Below, piece by piece: positions 12,881 to 22,639 of a stretch of DNA of 64,000 nucleotides. Under the pieces are notes generated by a model that ran no database searches, had not been told where the DNA came from, and worked only from the letters and a program-made list of their open reading frames with translations. Location of the stretch: NCBI RefSeq assembly GCF_050948215.1, contig NW_027488566.1:2097501-2161500 (forward strand), in the 5' to 3' direction. Every line of letters begins with the position of its first letter. The first letter of the stretch is position 1. The translations under genes and the position numbers were made by a program. This stretch comes from Halictus rubicundus (taxonomy: Eukaryota > Arthropoda > Insecta > Hymenoptera > Halictidae).

Positions 12881-13503
12881 AGGGTCAAAATCTTGACAAA
12901 TTGACGCTTCAATATTGCAATGAGCAGTTTAAAAGTGGTCACTTGGGTTTCCTAAAAGTCCAATCTAGGCCTGTCCAGAGCCCAAATTGCGAATTTCTAC
13001 CTCATCGTCGAGTAATTTGTAATATTCGGCAGAAATCTCGCTTTCTGAAGCAAGGATGAAGTCACAAGATGGCTGCCGCAGAGAGATTCTTTTAATTTCG
13101 AGAGATTTAGTGTTCGTATCGAAAAAAACGCTCTGGACAGACGTAGCAAAGACATGTACGAACACGGTGGTATGCATTTTTAATTGATTACTTACTTATT
13201 TAAGGCGTAAAATGTCTAGAAAAAAACGCACCATTTCGCGGTTTCGCTTACTAGCGCCCCGGTCTCCTCGCGGCAAACACTGTACCTAGCGATAGAATAC
13301 GGTCGATAATGCAGATCGCTATTACAGATTTATATATGTACAATATGTATGCTGCCGAATATTGCAAATTACTCGACGATGAGGTAAAAATTCGCAATTT
13401 GGGCTCTGGGCAGACGTAGATTGGACTTTTGGGAAACACAAGTGACCACTTTTAAACTGCTCATTGCAATATTGAAGAGTCAATTTGTCAAGATTTTGAC
13501 CCC
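12881..13503. repeat. Inverted-repeat element with 152-bp arms
   Basis: Left arm 12881-13032 and right arm 13352-13503 are near-perfect reverse complements, separated by a ~320-bp loop. The arms contain a stretch reading TTACTCGACGATGAGG on the plus strand of the right arm. No ORF or terminal signature identifies a superfamily; a MITE-like or fold-back origin is likely. Confidence 0.8.
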
Positions 13504-13562
13504 TGCACGTTTCGGTACGCATCTCGTAACGTCGCTTCGAACGCCTCGCGACTGGCAGTATA

Positions 13563-13692
13563 CTGTCGAATATTGCAAATTACTCGACGATGAGGTAGAA
13601 ATTCCCAATTTGGGCTCTGGACAGACGTAGATTAGACTTTTAGGAAACACAAGTGCAATATTGAAGCGTCAATTTGTCAAGATTTTGACCCC
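13563..13692 (+). repeat. Third copy of the arm sequence, with 22-bp internal deletion
   Basis: Direct repeat of 13352-13503 that lacks the 22 bp GACCACTTTTAAACTGCTCA plus two bases. It shows the unit is duplicated in both orientations within 800 bp. Confidence 0.8.
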
Positions 13693-13706
13693 TGCACGTT
13701 TCGCTA

Positions 13707-13945
13707 GGTAGAAAAGACCGCACTTGTTCAAGAAAAGGTATTTATTTATTTTATTTTATTTATTTACAGATGTTATTTATAATATTTTATTTATAACAGA
13801 CAAAAGAAACAAACAAACAATCAAAACAAACTAAACCATCAAAATAAACAAACAAACTTATATTTTCTACATATTTACAAACAACAAACAAACAAAAGAA
13901 ACTAAACAACTAAATAAACATCTGAACGAATGAAACTGCAATAAA
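13707..13945. repeat. Low-complexity TTTA/AAAC-rich tract
   Basis: Simple-sequence DNA made of TTTA- and AAAC-type repeats. It lies immediately 3' of the RGG exon on the minus strand and would form its 3' UTR. Confidence 0.6.
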
Positions 13946-14103
13946 TTATTTACAATAATAGTTTATGTTAATTCCACGGAGGAATCCATGGCCTGCACGG
14001 CCTCCACGGCCTCCTTGGCCACCTCCACGGCCTCCTCGGCCGCCTCCTCGGTTGTTTTTTGCGTAGCCTCCTCCGCGACCTTCGCGGCCAACGCCGCGGC
14101 CTC
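13946..14103 (-). CDS. Terminal exon of a possible host gene: glycine/arginine-rich (RGG) tail
   Basis: On the minus strand a good acceptor (TTATTTCTAG) at 14104-14105 opens a 158-bp exon ending in TAA at 13946-13948. It encodes an almost pure RGG/GRG tail, with repeats such as RGGGRGGRGGGQGGRGG, followed by a short hydrophobic end. RGG boxes bind RNA and are common in nuclear RNA-binding proteins. The reading frame joins the upstream exon 14218-14305 across a phase-1 junction (R, then GGRG). The family is not recognised. The exon was deduced from splice signals and composition. Confidence 0.55.
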
Positions 14104-14217
14104 CTAGAAATAAAATTATAAAAATAATTTATAATTATTTTGTGTATAAATAATTATATTTATTTATTATTATTTTAATTTATAATAATTATTATTCATT
14201 TTAGTTTATTTTACCAC

Positions 14218-14305
14218 CTCGATATGACGAAATCCGCTTTTTCTTTTTTTGCCCAGGCTTCCTCTGGCGATACTCCGCCCGCTTTATTAATTTGGCCAAC
14301 TTATT
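14218..14305 (-). CDS. Penultimate exon: basic lysine-rich segment
   Basis: An 88-bp exon bounded on the minus strand by TATGTTTCAG (14306-14315) and a GT donor at 14216-14217. It encodes KLAKLIKRAEYRQRK followed by a KKKKR nuclear-localisation-like cluster and reads in phase into the RGG exon. The upstream exon (15164-15389) also joins in frame (phase 0). The acceptor tract is unusually short because a solo LTR is inserted 10 bp upstream of the AG. Confidence 0.5.
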
Positions 14306-14312
14306 CTGAAAC

Positions 14313-15097
14313 ATAATTGTTTGGCGTCGACCGAAGGTCGGAGACGCCGGGGGGCTGGGACCACTCAGAAATGAGCGCGCGCTGAGGCAAGGAGAGACGG
14401 GAGAATCAAACCTTTGTCCTTTATGAAAATTGCACTTTATTCACTCGGTTGTACGACGCACGAGGTGCGAGGCACTCGAGAGCGCGAGAGAGAACGCGCG
14501 AACGAGAATCGCGAGCCGGCGAACGTACGGAGATCTTGCGCGTGCAAACTTCTGCCGTCGGATCGCGAAGAGAAAATCTTGAGCGGCACGAAACGCGTGC
14601 CGCCGCGAGACGGAAATCTTCTACGCGGACGCTGGAAATCTTGACGCGAAGCAGAGTGCACGTAACGCGGCGCGGGAGATCGCGAGAATACTGCTACCGA
14701 ATGATGCGAAATCGCGAGAGTCTCAGAGCGCGAGAGAGAGAATCTCTACTTAGCGAGACGAGAGCGGACAGACGAGAAAACGTGTTAGAGCGATACCTTG
14801 ATTGATGAGCGTTCAGAACGTTAAGAGAGCGAGAAGGCATAGACATAACAAAGACCGTCGAATGTGGAGCACCGCGATTGGAGCTCGCACATCGGACGAT
14901 CCTTGTTTGTCTCAATTTGAAGGATTCAAGCTGTGAAATTCGGCCAATGAGAATTGAAACGGTTGCTACGCGGTGTCGAGCAACGGCGACACGCGCTCTT
15001 GCCGCGTGTTGACATACGCGACAAAAACCGTATGAAATAGCGGTCGCCAGTTCGACAATAGGTACCGAATTCCACAGCTTGAATCCTGAACAATAAT
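14313..15097 (-). mobile_element. Solo LTR (775 bp) with 5-bp TSD, in the intron
   Basis: The LTR proper is 14318-15092. On the plus strand it runs TGTTTGGCG...CCTGAACA with flanking direct repeats ATAAT at 14313-14317 and 15093-15097. On the minus strand an AATAAA signal near 14440 followed by ~120 nt resembles R-U5. It is GC-rich and rich in CGCGAGA motifs. It interrupts the intron between the proline-rich and lysine-rich exons. Confidence 0.85.
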
Positions 15098-15163
15098 ATT
15101 GTTTTATAATTTTTCGATTTACCATTTATTTATTATTTCTTCATTTATTCTATATTTACTTAC

Positions 15164-15389
15164 GTAAGAATCAGTGTAGGCATTTTGCAGGACATTTTCA
15201 ATTGGCCCCGGGATGGGGGTGGGCGGAAGCGTGGGCGGAAGCGTGGGCGGAAGGGTGGGCGGAGGGGTGGGCGGAAGGGAGGGCGGAAGGGTGGGCGGAA
15301 GGGACGGCGGAAGGGACGGCGGAAGGGAGGGCGGTACAGGTTTGATAGGCCTCGGTATCCGCGAGGCCCGGGTTGAAGTGGATGGCTCC
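15164..15389 (-). CDS. Upstream exon: proline-rich repeat segment (5' end lost)
   Basis: The minus strand has a strong donor at the junction TTAC|GTAAGT (exon end 15164). The frame that continues into the next exon reads a run of PPSL/PPTL tetrapeptides encoded by the 12-bp minisatellite at 15211-15336, then PIENVLQNAYTDSY. Upstream the frame runs into the A-tail of a LINE fragment (15390-15462), where it meets a stop, so the start of the gene is missing or was disrupted by that insertion. Together with the two downstream exons the model predicts a Pro-rich, Lys-rich, RGG-tailed protein. No transcript evidence is available. Confidence 0.4.
15211..15336. repeat. 12-bp minisatellite (GGGTGGGCGGAA)n
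   Basis: About ten copies of a 12-bp unit with variation at three positions. On the minus strand it encodes the PPTL/PPSL repeats of the proline-rich exon. Confidence 0.85.
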
Positions 15390-15462
15390 TTTTTTTTTGT
15401 TTATCGTGAGGAAATGTTTTATACATACCCCGACTCCCTGGGGGAAGCCGGGGTTATGTGGG
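15390..15462 (-). mobile_element. 3' tail fragment of the TRAS-like LINE family
   Basis: A T-run at 15390-15398 (poly-A on the minus strand) is followed by the hairpin CCCCGACTCCCTGGGGG...GGGGTTATGTGGG. The same 3' terminus is found at 37369-37436, the end of the nested LINE. The copy is 5'-truncated to ~70 bp. No clear TSD was found. Confidence 0.65.
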
Positions 15463-15472
15463 TTGATAGGAA

Positions 15473-15706
15473 ATGATTCCCGAGGACGACCTGCAACAAT
15501 GTCCATCCGGCAAGCAGGATGTCGCCACAGCGGTCCTGTCAAAGCCGACCGCCGAGGAGGAGGACCTGTCCTGGGATCAGGTCGATGACTACCAGGTCGA
15601 GGTCATGAATCTCGATCCGAAGGATCCTCTAGGGCTCCTCCCCCTCACGGAGGAGCTCATACACGAGCTACTGGAATCACCAAAGGGCCAGGGAAGCAGC
15701 GACTAA
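15473..15706 (+). pseudogene. C-terminal remnant of an LTR-retrotransposon-type ORF
   Basis: A 78-codon acidic reading frame ending ESPKGQGSSD and TAA. It has protein-like composition (LTEELIHELLESPKG) but no catalytic motif. It precedes ~800 bp of low-complexity T/A-rich DNA with a duplicated CGGATAAAARTCAAATTTTA motif, then a polypurine-like tract. It is interpreted as the tail of the internal region of an LTR element because of that context only. Confidence 0.3.
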
Positions 15707-16511
15707 GGAGTCACCACAGCACGTCAGACAATCAACGTGAACATTCAGTATATTTTAGTGACAAGTTGCCGACAAAAATCAAGTGTTTAGTTTACTTTTC
15801 TCTTTTCTTTTATTACGTTATGATATGCGAAGGACGCGAGTGAAATCAAAGTAAAAAAAAAAAAATTTTTTTTTTAGTTACATTAAACATTATTATATTG
15901 TGATACGCGAGCGACTCAACTCAAACCGAAGCAAGACATATTGTTTTTTTTTTCTTTTTACTCATTGTTAGGACGTCAAGCGTCAGAAAGGTAAACGTAA
16001 TTTAGTTAACAGTCTGAATATAAACACACATATTAATGACCATTTTGCGGATAAAAATCAAATTTTAAGTTATTCTCTTTCTCTTTTTGCTGTCTCTCTG
16101 CGGATAAAAGTCAAATTTTAAGTTATTTTCCTTTGCGTTTTTCGTTCTCTTTCTTCTTTCTCTGCGCTTCTCTTGTTGTATTACCATGCACTAGCGACTT
16201 AAGTCAAGTCAAAATGAGATATTTTTTTTTATTATTGTTAACATTATTATAATATTCAGGTCAGTTTATTTTAAATACGAGCGGCAAAAACGCATGATTA
16301 CAAAGTTCCTCATTCGTTCTGTTAAATAAGCGAGCCGCAACGCATTAAATTTTGTGCCACCATAAAATCTATTTTCATATGAATTTAATTTAATTTAATT
16401 TACGCACTGCGCCATAGAGGTCGAGTTCTTACGCTCGTCTGCGATTAACGCGATCGCAGTGCATCTTGACTGCGTCCCTGCAACTACAATCGCGAAATTG
16501 GTGGGGGGGCA
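15707..16511. other. T-rich spacer ending in a polypurine-like tract
   Basis: Holds poly-T and poly-A runs and a duplicated ~30-bp motif (around 16046 and 16098). It ends in AAATTGGTGGGGGGG at about 16495-16509, which resembles the purine-rich plus-strand primer site found just before a 3' LTR. Confidence 0.4.
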
Positions 16512-16514
16512 TAT

Positions 16515-18137
16515 GTAACCGTATCGATTACATATCGATCGGGCGGCGGGTCGCATGAGCGACGCGGACCCCACCACGACGGCCCTGGTCGTCCTGTCAT
16601 CCTTCTCTTAATGAAGGATCGCAGGATCCCCCACTAATTAGCGTGCGCGCGCATCGATCCCCACGCGATACGGATCGAATGAGGTCGATGCGCGACGAAA
16701 CGACGGCACTCTACGCCTGGGCGCGAGCTTGATCGGGTTCGGGAATTTCGGTACGCAGCGAGCGAGTCAAACCGACTCAGGGGCGATACAGTCAAACCGA
16801 CTGCGTTCCTTCGTCTCGTGATATCCTCAAACTGAGGAAGTGTCGTGCAAACCGCACGACACGAGTCTATAAAGTTCTACGAACGGCAATCATCGGCCGT
16901 AGCGATTAATCGAAGAATAACTCCAGCGAGACGAGGGAAACTGCATCGGTCTCGAGTCGTATTCTCCGCGAACGAAGTCGATTCTCACGATCGTTCGGGA
17001 AATTCGCGATACGGTATCAGAGTAAGTACGGTTAACGTCTTTCCACCGATACCGGATAGTCTCCGAACCCACTGACTAGTGACGACGGAGACGATCCTCA
17101 GGGTCGGGTGTCTGACCGACGCCTTGTACGTGTCGTCATTCGGGCACTTCCTGCGTCAGCAACGAGTGCTCGTGTGCTACGACGACTCACGTTCGTTCGG
17201 GAAATTCGCGATACGGTATCAGAGTAAGTACGGTTAACGTCTTTCCACCGACACCGGATAGTCTCCGAACCCACTGACTAGTGACGACGGAGACGATCCT
17301 CAGGGTCGGGTGTCTGACCGACGCCTTGTACGTGTCGTCATTCGGGCACTTCCTGCATCAGCAACGAGTGCTCGTGTGCTACGACGGCTCACGTTCGTTC
17401 GGGAGATTCGCGATACGATCATCAGAGTAAGTACGGTTAACGTCTTTCCACCGATACCGGATAGTCTCCGAACCCACTGACTAGTGACGACGGAGACGAT
17501 CCTCAGGGTCGGGTGTCTGACCGACGCCTTGTACGTGTCGTCATTCGGGCACTTCCTGCGTCGGTAACGAGTGCTCGTATGCTACGACGGCTCACGTTCG
17601 TTCGGGAGATTCGCGACACGGTCATCAGAGCAAGTACGGTTAACGTCTTTCCACCGATGCCGGATAGTCTCCGAACCTACTGACTAGTGACGACGGAGAC
17701 GATCCTCAGGGTCGGGTGTCTGACCGACGCCTTGTACGTGTCGTCATTCGGGCACTTCCTGCGTCAGCAACGAGTGCTCGTATGCTACGACGTTTCTCGT
17801 TCGGTCGGGAAATTCGCGATACGGTGACACGAGCAAAGCATCCGTAAGGGACCCAGACGTGGAGCCAAGATAGGGCTCGGGCTACTGCCTATGCGAAGGC
17901 ACTATTAGACGTAGTCGCGATCGACTGCGTGCGAATTCCGAGCAATATTGATCCCGCAACCGTTATACTGAGGACACTGCACTCATAAGGATTCCGACTT
18001 TTGTATATATACACCAAACATACCAGAATATATCTTACTTATACCTCCAATATCGTCTCCGAATAATTCAAGTAGTTTGAGCCTCTCCGTCTTCCAGTGC
18101 CTGGAGGCACGAACCTTGTTTTACTAGGGTTGTAACC
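16515..18137 (+). mobile_element. LTR-like region with four 203-bp tandem repeats
   Basis: Begins TGTAACCGTATCG directly after the purine tract. It contains a TATA-like element near 18003 and ends at about ACTAGGGTTGTAAC. Inside, roughly 16988-17830, a 203-bp unit is repeated four times with very high identity (anchors TCAGAGTAAG at 17017, 17219, 17422 and a variant at 17625). The gross form fits a large BEL/Pao-type 3' LTR, but no matching 5' LTR lies in the window, so boundaries and class are tentative. Confidence 0.4.
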
Positions 18138-19734
18138 GTCCCTGTATATCGATCAGAAGTTCAACGTTGATACGATTTCTCTCACGTGCCTTCATGGTGT
18201 GGAGGCGACAGCGTGCGCGTGGTAAGAAACGGCAGAAACGTAAAGAAGGAGAAAAGGAACGGTTACAACGTTTGACGGAGAATGTAACATTTGATAATCG
18301 ATATGGTTCCGTGATGATTCACCTTCTCACTAGGGCTGTGCGAGTACCCGAAAATGCGAGCCGAGCTTAGCTCGGCTCGATTGTGCGAGTCGAGTCGAGT
18401 ACTCGCACGATGCGAGCTACTCGCACCGATGCGAGCTACCCGCACTGATGCGAGCTATCCGCACCGATGCGAGCTGCTCGCAACGAAGCGAACGGCTCGA
18501 AATAAAATCAGGCGTAAAATGACATGATGCGAGTTACAGCGGGAAGATCAGCACATCGATATTATCAAGCATTTTAGTATATTGACAATGCTAAATGTTT
18601 GCGATGTTTTATTATATATTTTGATAGTGAAATGTTGATTCAGAATTTGTATAACCCTTATTGAAAATAATTATGCAATAACAACTATTTCCTAGATTTA
18701 TGTAAATAACTAGATGTGAAGCACGGTATTTTATATATTCCTTTATATTATACTCCGGTTCAGTGTACAGTCGTAAAAATGTATTGTCGCAAAATTGTTT
18801 ATAATGTTGAAAATTAACGTTAAACTTCGTTAAATAGTTTTTGAAGGAATGGATATATAAATATTGTATAATATTGATGTGTATTTATACGAGGTCGCCG
18901 CCGCGTCTACAATGTATGCTGGCGGTTCGTCGGCGTGCTCTTTGCACAGGCCGCCACACTGGTACTCGCACCAAAGGTCAAAAGACTGAATTCTGGTAAG
19001 CTGAGAAAAACTGTTTGACAGAATCTGAGCTAACTAACCTGAGAATAGATTGTCTTAGACTTTTATATTTTTCGATAATGAATAACTAGCTAGTGGCTCG
19101 ATGGGGAGGGAAGCGCAAAACGCATACGCGTGCAGGTAGATCAAATACTCAGAGCGGGTGACCTAAGTGGGCGCGTGCAGGCGAGCCGGTCATAAACCTT
19201 TTGCTCGCTGATGAGAGCCCTACTGTCCCATTGTACGGAAGTACACTTTTTAGAAGAAATGGTCGAGATAACGAACCAAAAAGGCAGTAAACCATTTTCA
19301 CACTACACAATTATAAACATGGAGATAGCGCAGGTTGCTTAGCGAGAAACGTGCGGCCGCTTCTCGTTATACATTATGCAGTCAGTCTCATAATTGATGG
19401 CAGACACTTTAAATCAGAATAACTTTTTTTATAAATCGACCAAACGACTTCAGCTTCTAGACAGCTACTAGATGACATGTAATGAAAACTCAGGAAAAAT
19501 TGCGTTATATAATTGCGTTAATTGTCGAGCTAGGAAGTAGATTAAACTTTGCTGCCACTACGAATTATTTGGTAGTTAGCATGATTTTGGACCATCGTAT
19601 AAAAGATCGACTGTTATCCACGGAGAAGAGCCAACAATTGCAAATTGAAAAAAGATTTCGAGATGAGAATCGGTAAACTTTTTACAAACATTAAAATATT
19701 AACTAAACAGAAAGTATGACGAGTGTTGAACGTA
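18138..19734. other. AT-rich spacer with hAT-like debris
   Basis: At 18336-18490 a CTAGGGCTGTGCGAG tip is followed by subterminal repeats of GATGCGAGCTACYCGCAC (18-bp period), a layout common at hAT transposon ends. A 64-codon ORF at 19482-19676 contains SMILDHRIKDRLL, reminiscent of the LDPRFK segment of hAT transposases. No pair of termini or TSD could be established. Confidence 0.3.
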
Positions 19735-20386
19735 GACATCAGATCCTTTTAAAAGGGCCTAGCCAATTTATGGTCAAAATTGCCCTTAGAGGTTTTTCAA
19801 TGATTAATGAACAATTCGAAAGCTGACTAAGAAAAACCCCTCTGAGTAAAATTTCAACCCCTATCTTGCCCGTGAGAGTAGTTACAGGGTTAATTAGATT
19901 TCGCGCTTTTCCACGCATTTTCCACACTCTGATGCTTCCTAAAATTCTGAAGAAAGTGTGGCATATTTTGGATCCTAAGACAGATTTTTGAGAATTTTTT
20001 CAGATTTTTTTCTTGCAAACTGTGATCGCAAAAAATGAAAAACCTCAAAAAAATCGGAAAAATGTACATTTCTCAAAAATATGAAAACATGCTATTTTGC
20101 TGTTTAGTGCCCCGATAAAGTACCATAACAGGCAGTGTCGTCAATTTTTTTAGATTTTTTGTTGTGGGAAGTCCTTGTCAAAAACAAGAAAAACCGAATT
20201 TTTTCGCCGTTTCTGCTATTAGGAGGAAAGTTACACTTGTTGGTTTTATCACAGGTATATATTAAGTCATTTTAAACATTATTACATTGAAACAAGTAAG
20301 TATTTGACCTAAGAAATGTTTTAAGAGAAAAAATGGATTGTATTTTGTGCGGTATATACCAGAATGTTCGTAACGTTTCCAACATC

Positions 20387-20457
20387 GCCGGTTGGCACAG
20401 CGGCTAGGGCGTCGGACTACGGAGCGGATACGCTGGGTTTCGAATCCCCTTGGTGGG
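20387..20457 (+). ncRNA. tRNA-Arg(ACG)-like pol III promoter, left arm
   Basis: Box A TGGCACAGCGG is at 20393-20403 and box B GGTTTCGAATCCC at 20436-20448. The segment GGACTACGGA between them matches the anticodon loop of arginine tRNA (ACG). The anticodon and acceptor stems do not pair properly, so this is a tRNA-derived promoter (SINE-like), not a functional tRNA. Confidence 0.6.
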
Positions 20458-21393
20458 AAAGTTTTTTTTCCATACGTCAACTTTATTTTTTCAATTTCTT
20501 ATATGGTTTATTCATGTGATTTTAACAATATTTTTTTAATGTTTTAAAAATATTGATTAACATTTTTAACTAACTTTTATTTATATCACTCCGATTTTAC
20601 TTCGAATTTAATGATATTATTTTCTTGGATTAGGCAATAAATTAATATTTATATTATTGTGTTCGTCCACGATTTCCGCCAGATATGAAATTGCCTGTGA
20701 AAATTGGTAAAATTCCGTGAAAAGAATTTTTAAATCTACTTCTGTCATTTCCGGAAAATCAAGAGGATCTACCGAGGATACTGTTTGAAATGGAGTCTTT
20801 TTGCGGTTCCAATTTTTGGAAAGGTTTTGTTGTCTACTTGTTTGTGTAGAAGCTGGTACTTTTGACCTAGTATACTATGAATTGCCTCTGCATCCCACCG
20901 AAAATAATAAACTTCCTGATCCGTATCATAAATGTCCACAGAACAAGTCTTTCATTCAAGTAACTATAAACGGGAATTACTTCCTCATGTACCTTACAAT
21001 AAAGAGGAATGGCTTAGGCTTATTTGTACCTGATACCTCACTTTCAAAATAGTGGTAGTATGTAGCCCTTTTCTCTCAATTTGACAAAAACCAATACTTT
21101 GCTGCGTGTTATTTATTCAGAGTTCTTATTTCCTCCCTAATTTCTGGAGACGCAAGGCTTAGAAACTAGATTAATGAATTTTAATATTAAGAATATTAAA
21201 CAGGACCGCAATGATGAACATATACAATTAGAGAATCGAGGAAATAATAGATACTGCAAAACTATTTTTGTATGTATTTTAGTTAAAAATGTTAATCAAT
21301 ATTTTTAAAACATTAAAAAAATATTGTTAAAATCACATGAATAAACCATATAAGAAATTGAAAAAATAAAGATGACGTATGGAAAAAAAACTT

Positions 21394-21465
21394 TCCCACC
21401 AAGGGGATTCGAACCCCAGCGTATCCGCTCCGTAGTCCGACGCCCTAACCGCTGTGCCAACCGGC
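21394..21465 (-). ncRNA. tRNA-Arg(ACG)-like pol III promoter, right arm
   Basis: Inverted counterpart of the left-arm copy. Its box B is GGGGTTCGAATCCCC and better preserved than on the left. Box A lies at 21449-21459. The two promoters face each other across the central spacer. Confidence 0.6.
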
Positions 21466-22151
21466 GATGTTGGAAACGTTACGAACATACTGGTATATAC
21501 CGCACAAAATACAATCCATTTTTTCTCTTAAAACATTTCTTAGGTCAAACACTTACTTGTTTCAATGTAATAATGTTTAAAATGACTTAATATATACCTG
21601 TGATAAAACCAACAAGTGTAACTTTCCTCCTAATAGCAGAAAAGGCGAAAAAATTCGGTTTTTCTTGTTTTTGACAAGGACTTCCCACAACAAAAAATCT
21701 AAAAAAAATTGACGACACTGCCTGTTATGGTACTTTATCGGGCACTAAACAGCAAAATAGCATGTTTTCATATTTTTGAGAAATGTACATTTTTCCGATT
21801 TTTTTGAGGTTTTTCATTTTTTGCGATCACAGTTTGCAAGAAAAAAATCTGAAAAAATTCTCAAAAATCTGTCTTAGGATCCAAAATATGCCACATTTGT
21901 TTCAGAATTTTAGGAAGCATCAGAGTGTGGAAAATGCGTGGAAAAGCGCGAAATCTAATTAACCCTGTAACTACTCTCACGGGCAAGATAGGGGGTTGAA
22001 ATTTTGCTCAGAGGGGTTTTTCTGGGTCAGCTTTCGAATGGTTCATTAATCATTGAAAAACCTCTAAGGGCAGTTTTGACCATCTTAATCGGCTAGGCCC
22101 TTTATCGGGGAGGTCCTGACGCCTTTTCTTTTACAAAAAAAAAAAAACAGG

Positions 22152-22409
22152 TGTGGAGATCGGAGCTAGCTGAAGAAGAGGCCGCAGAGAGGGGGAAGGA
22201 CCCTATCGGCGACAATGGGGTAGGCGACCAGGGGTGGGACGCCAGACCCCGGAGTTAGTAATTAAGCGACCGCCGGAGAGTGAGGTTGTCGGGAGAGTGT
22301 CTCTATAGTGTACACCTGAATAAATAAACTGAGTGTCGTAGCCCAACAGGATCGTACGGCGAGTATTATTTAACGACCCTTGCATCGGTAAATCCCCGGT
22401 AGTAGCACA
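22152..22409 (+). repeat. 5' LTR of the Gypsy element
   Basis: 258 bp, TG...CA. Contains GAATAAATAAAC as a likely polyadenylation signal. Indistinguishable by eye from the 3' LTR. Confidence 0.95.
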
Positions 22410-22411
22410 TT

Positions 22412-22424
22412 TGGCGACGAGGAT
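22412..22424 (+). other. Primer-binding site
   Basis: TGGCGACGAGGAT, two bases after the LTR. It begins with TGG, complementary to a tRNA CCA end. Confidence 0.7.
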
Positions 22425-22493
22425 TTTTCACCTTCAATATTTACGAACCTTTGTGTATAAGAATACCAATATTTACGGAATAAATATTGGGGG

Positions 22494-22638
22494 ACGGCTA
22501 TGAGCCGAGACGCAGTGTATTGCGGGACGGCTGTGAGCCAAGACGCATTGAATTGTGAGACGGCTGTGAGCCGAGACGCAGTGTATTGCGGGACGGCTGT
22601 GAGCCGAAGTGCAGTGTACAGTGAGAAGGCTGTGAGCT
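22494..22638 (+). repeat. 33-bp tandem repeat in the Gypsy leader, four copies
   Basis: Units of the type ACGGCTGTGAGCCGAGACGC plus 13 bp lie in the untranslated leader just before gag. Each holds a small GGCTGTGAGCC palindrome. Confidence 0.8.
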
Positions 22639-22639
22639 T

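Larger units (their letters stand above)
19742..22112. mobile_element. Long inverted-repeat element with ~830-bp arms
   Basis: Left arm about 19742-20572 and right arm about 21280-22112 are highly similar reverse complements with only scattered differences. The ~710-bp centre holds an 83-codon ORF (20801-21052) with no recognised domain. Each arm contains a tRNA-like pol III promoter. The outer ends share GGGCCTAGCC and a degenerate GTCAGGACCT-like extension, but a TSD is not obvious. It is probably a fold-back or long-TIR DNA element; the superfamily is unknown. Confidence 0.7.

Noticed and set aside
18336..19676. A complete hAT transposon
   Set aside because: Only a tip-like sequence and a 64-codon transposase-like remnant are visible; no second terminus or 8-bp TSD.
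20387..21465. Two functional tRNA genes
   Set aside because: A and B boxes and the ACG-like loop are present, but the acceptor and anticodon stems do not pair, and both lie in transposon arms.
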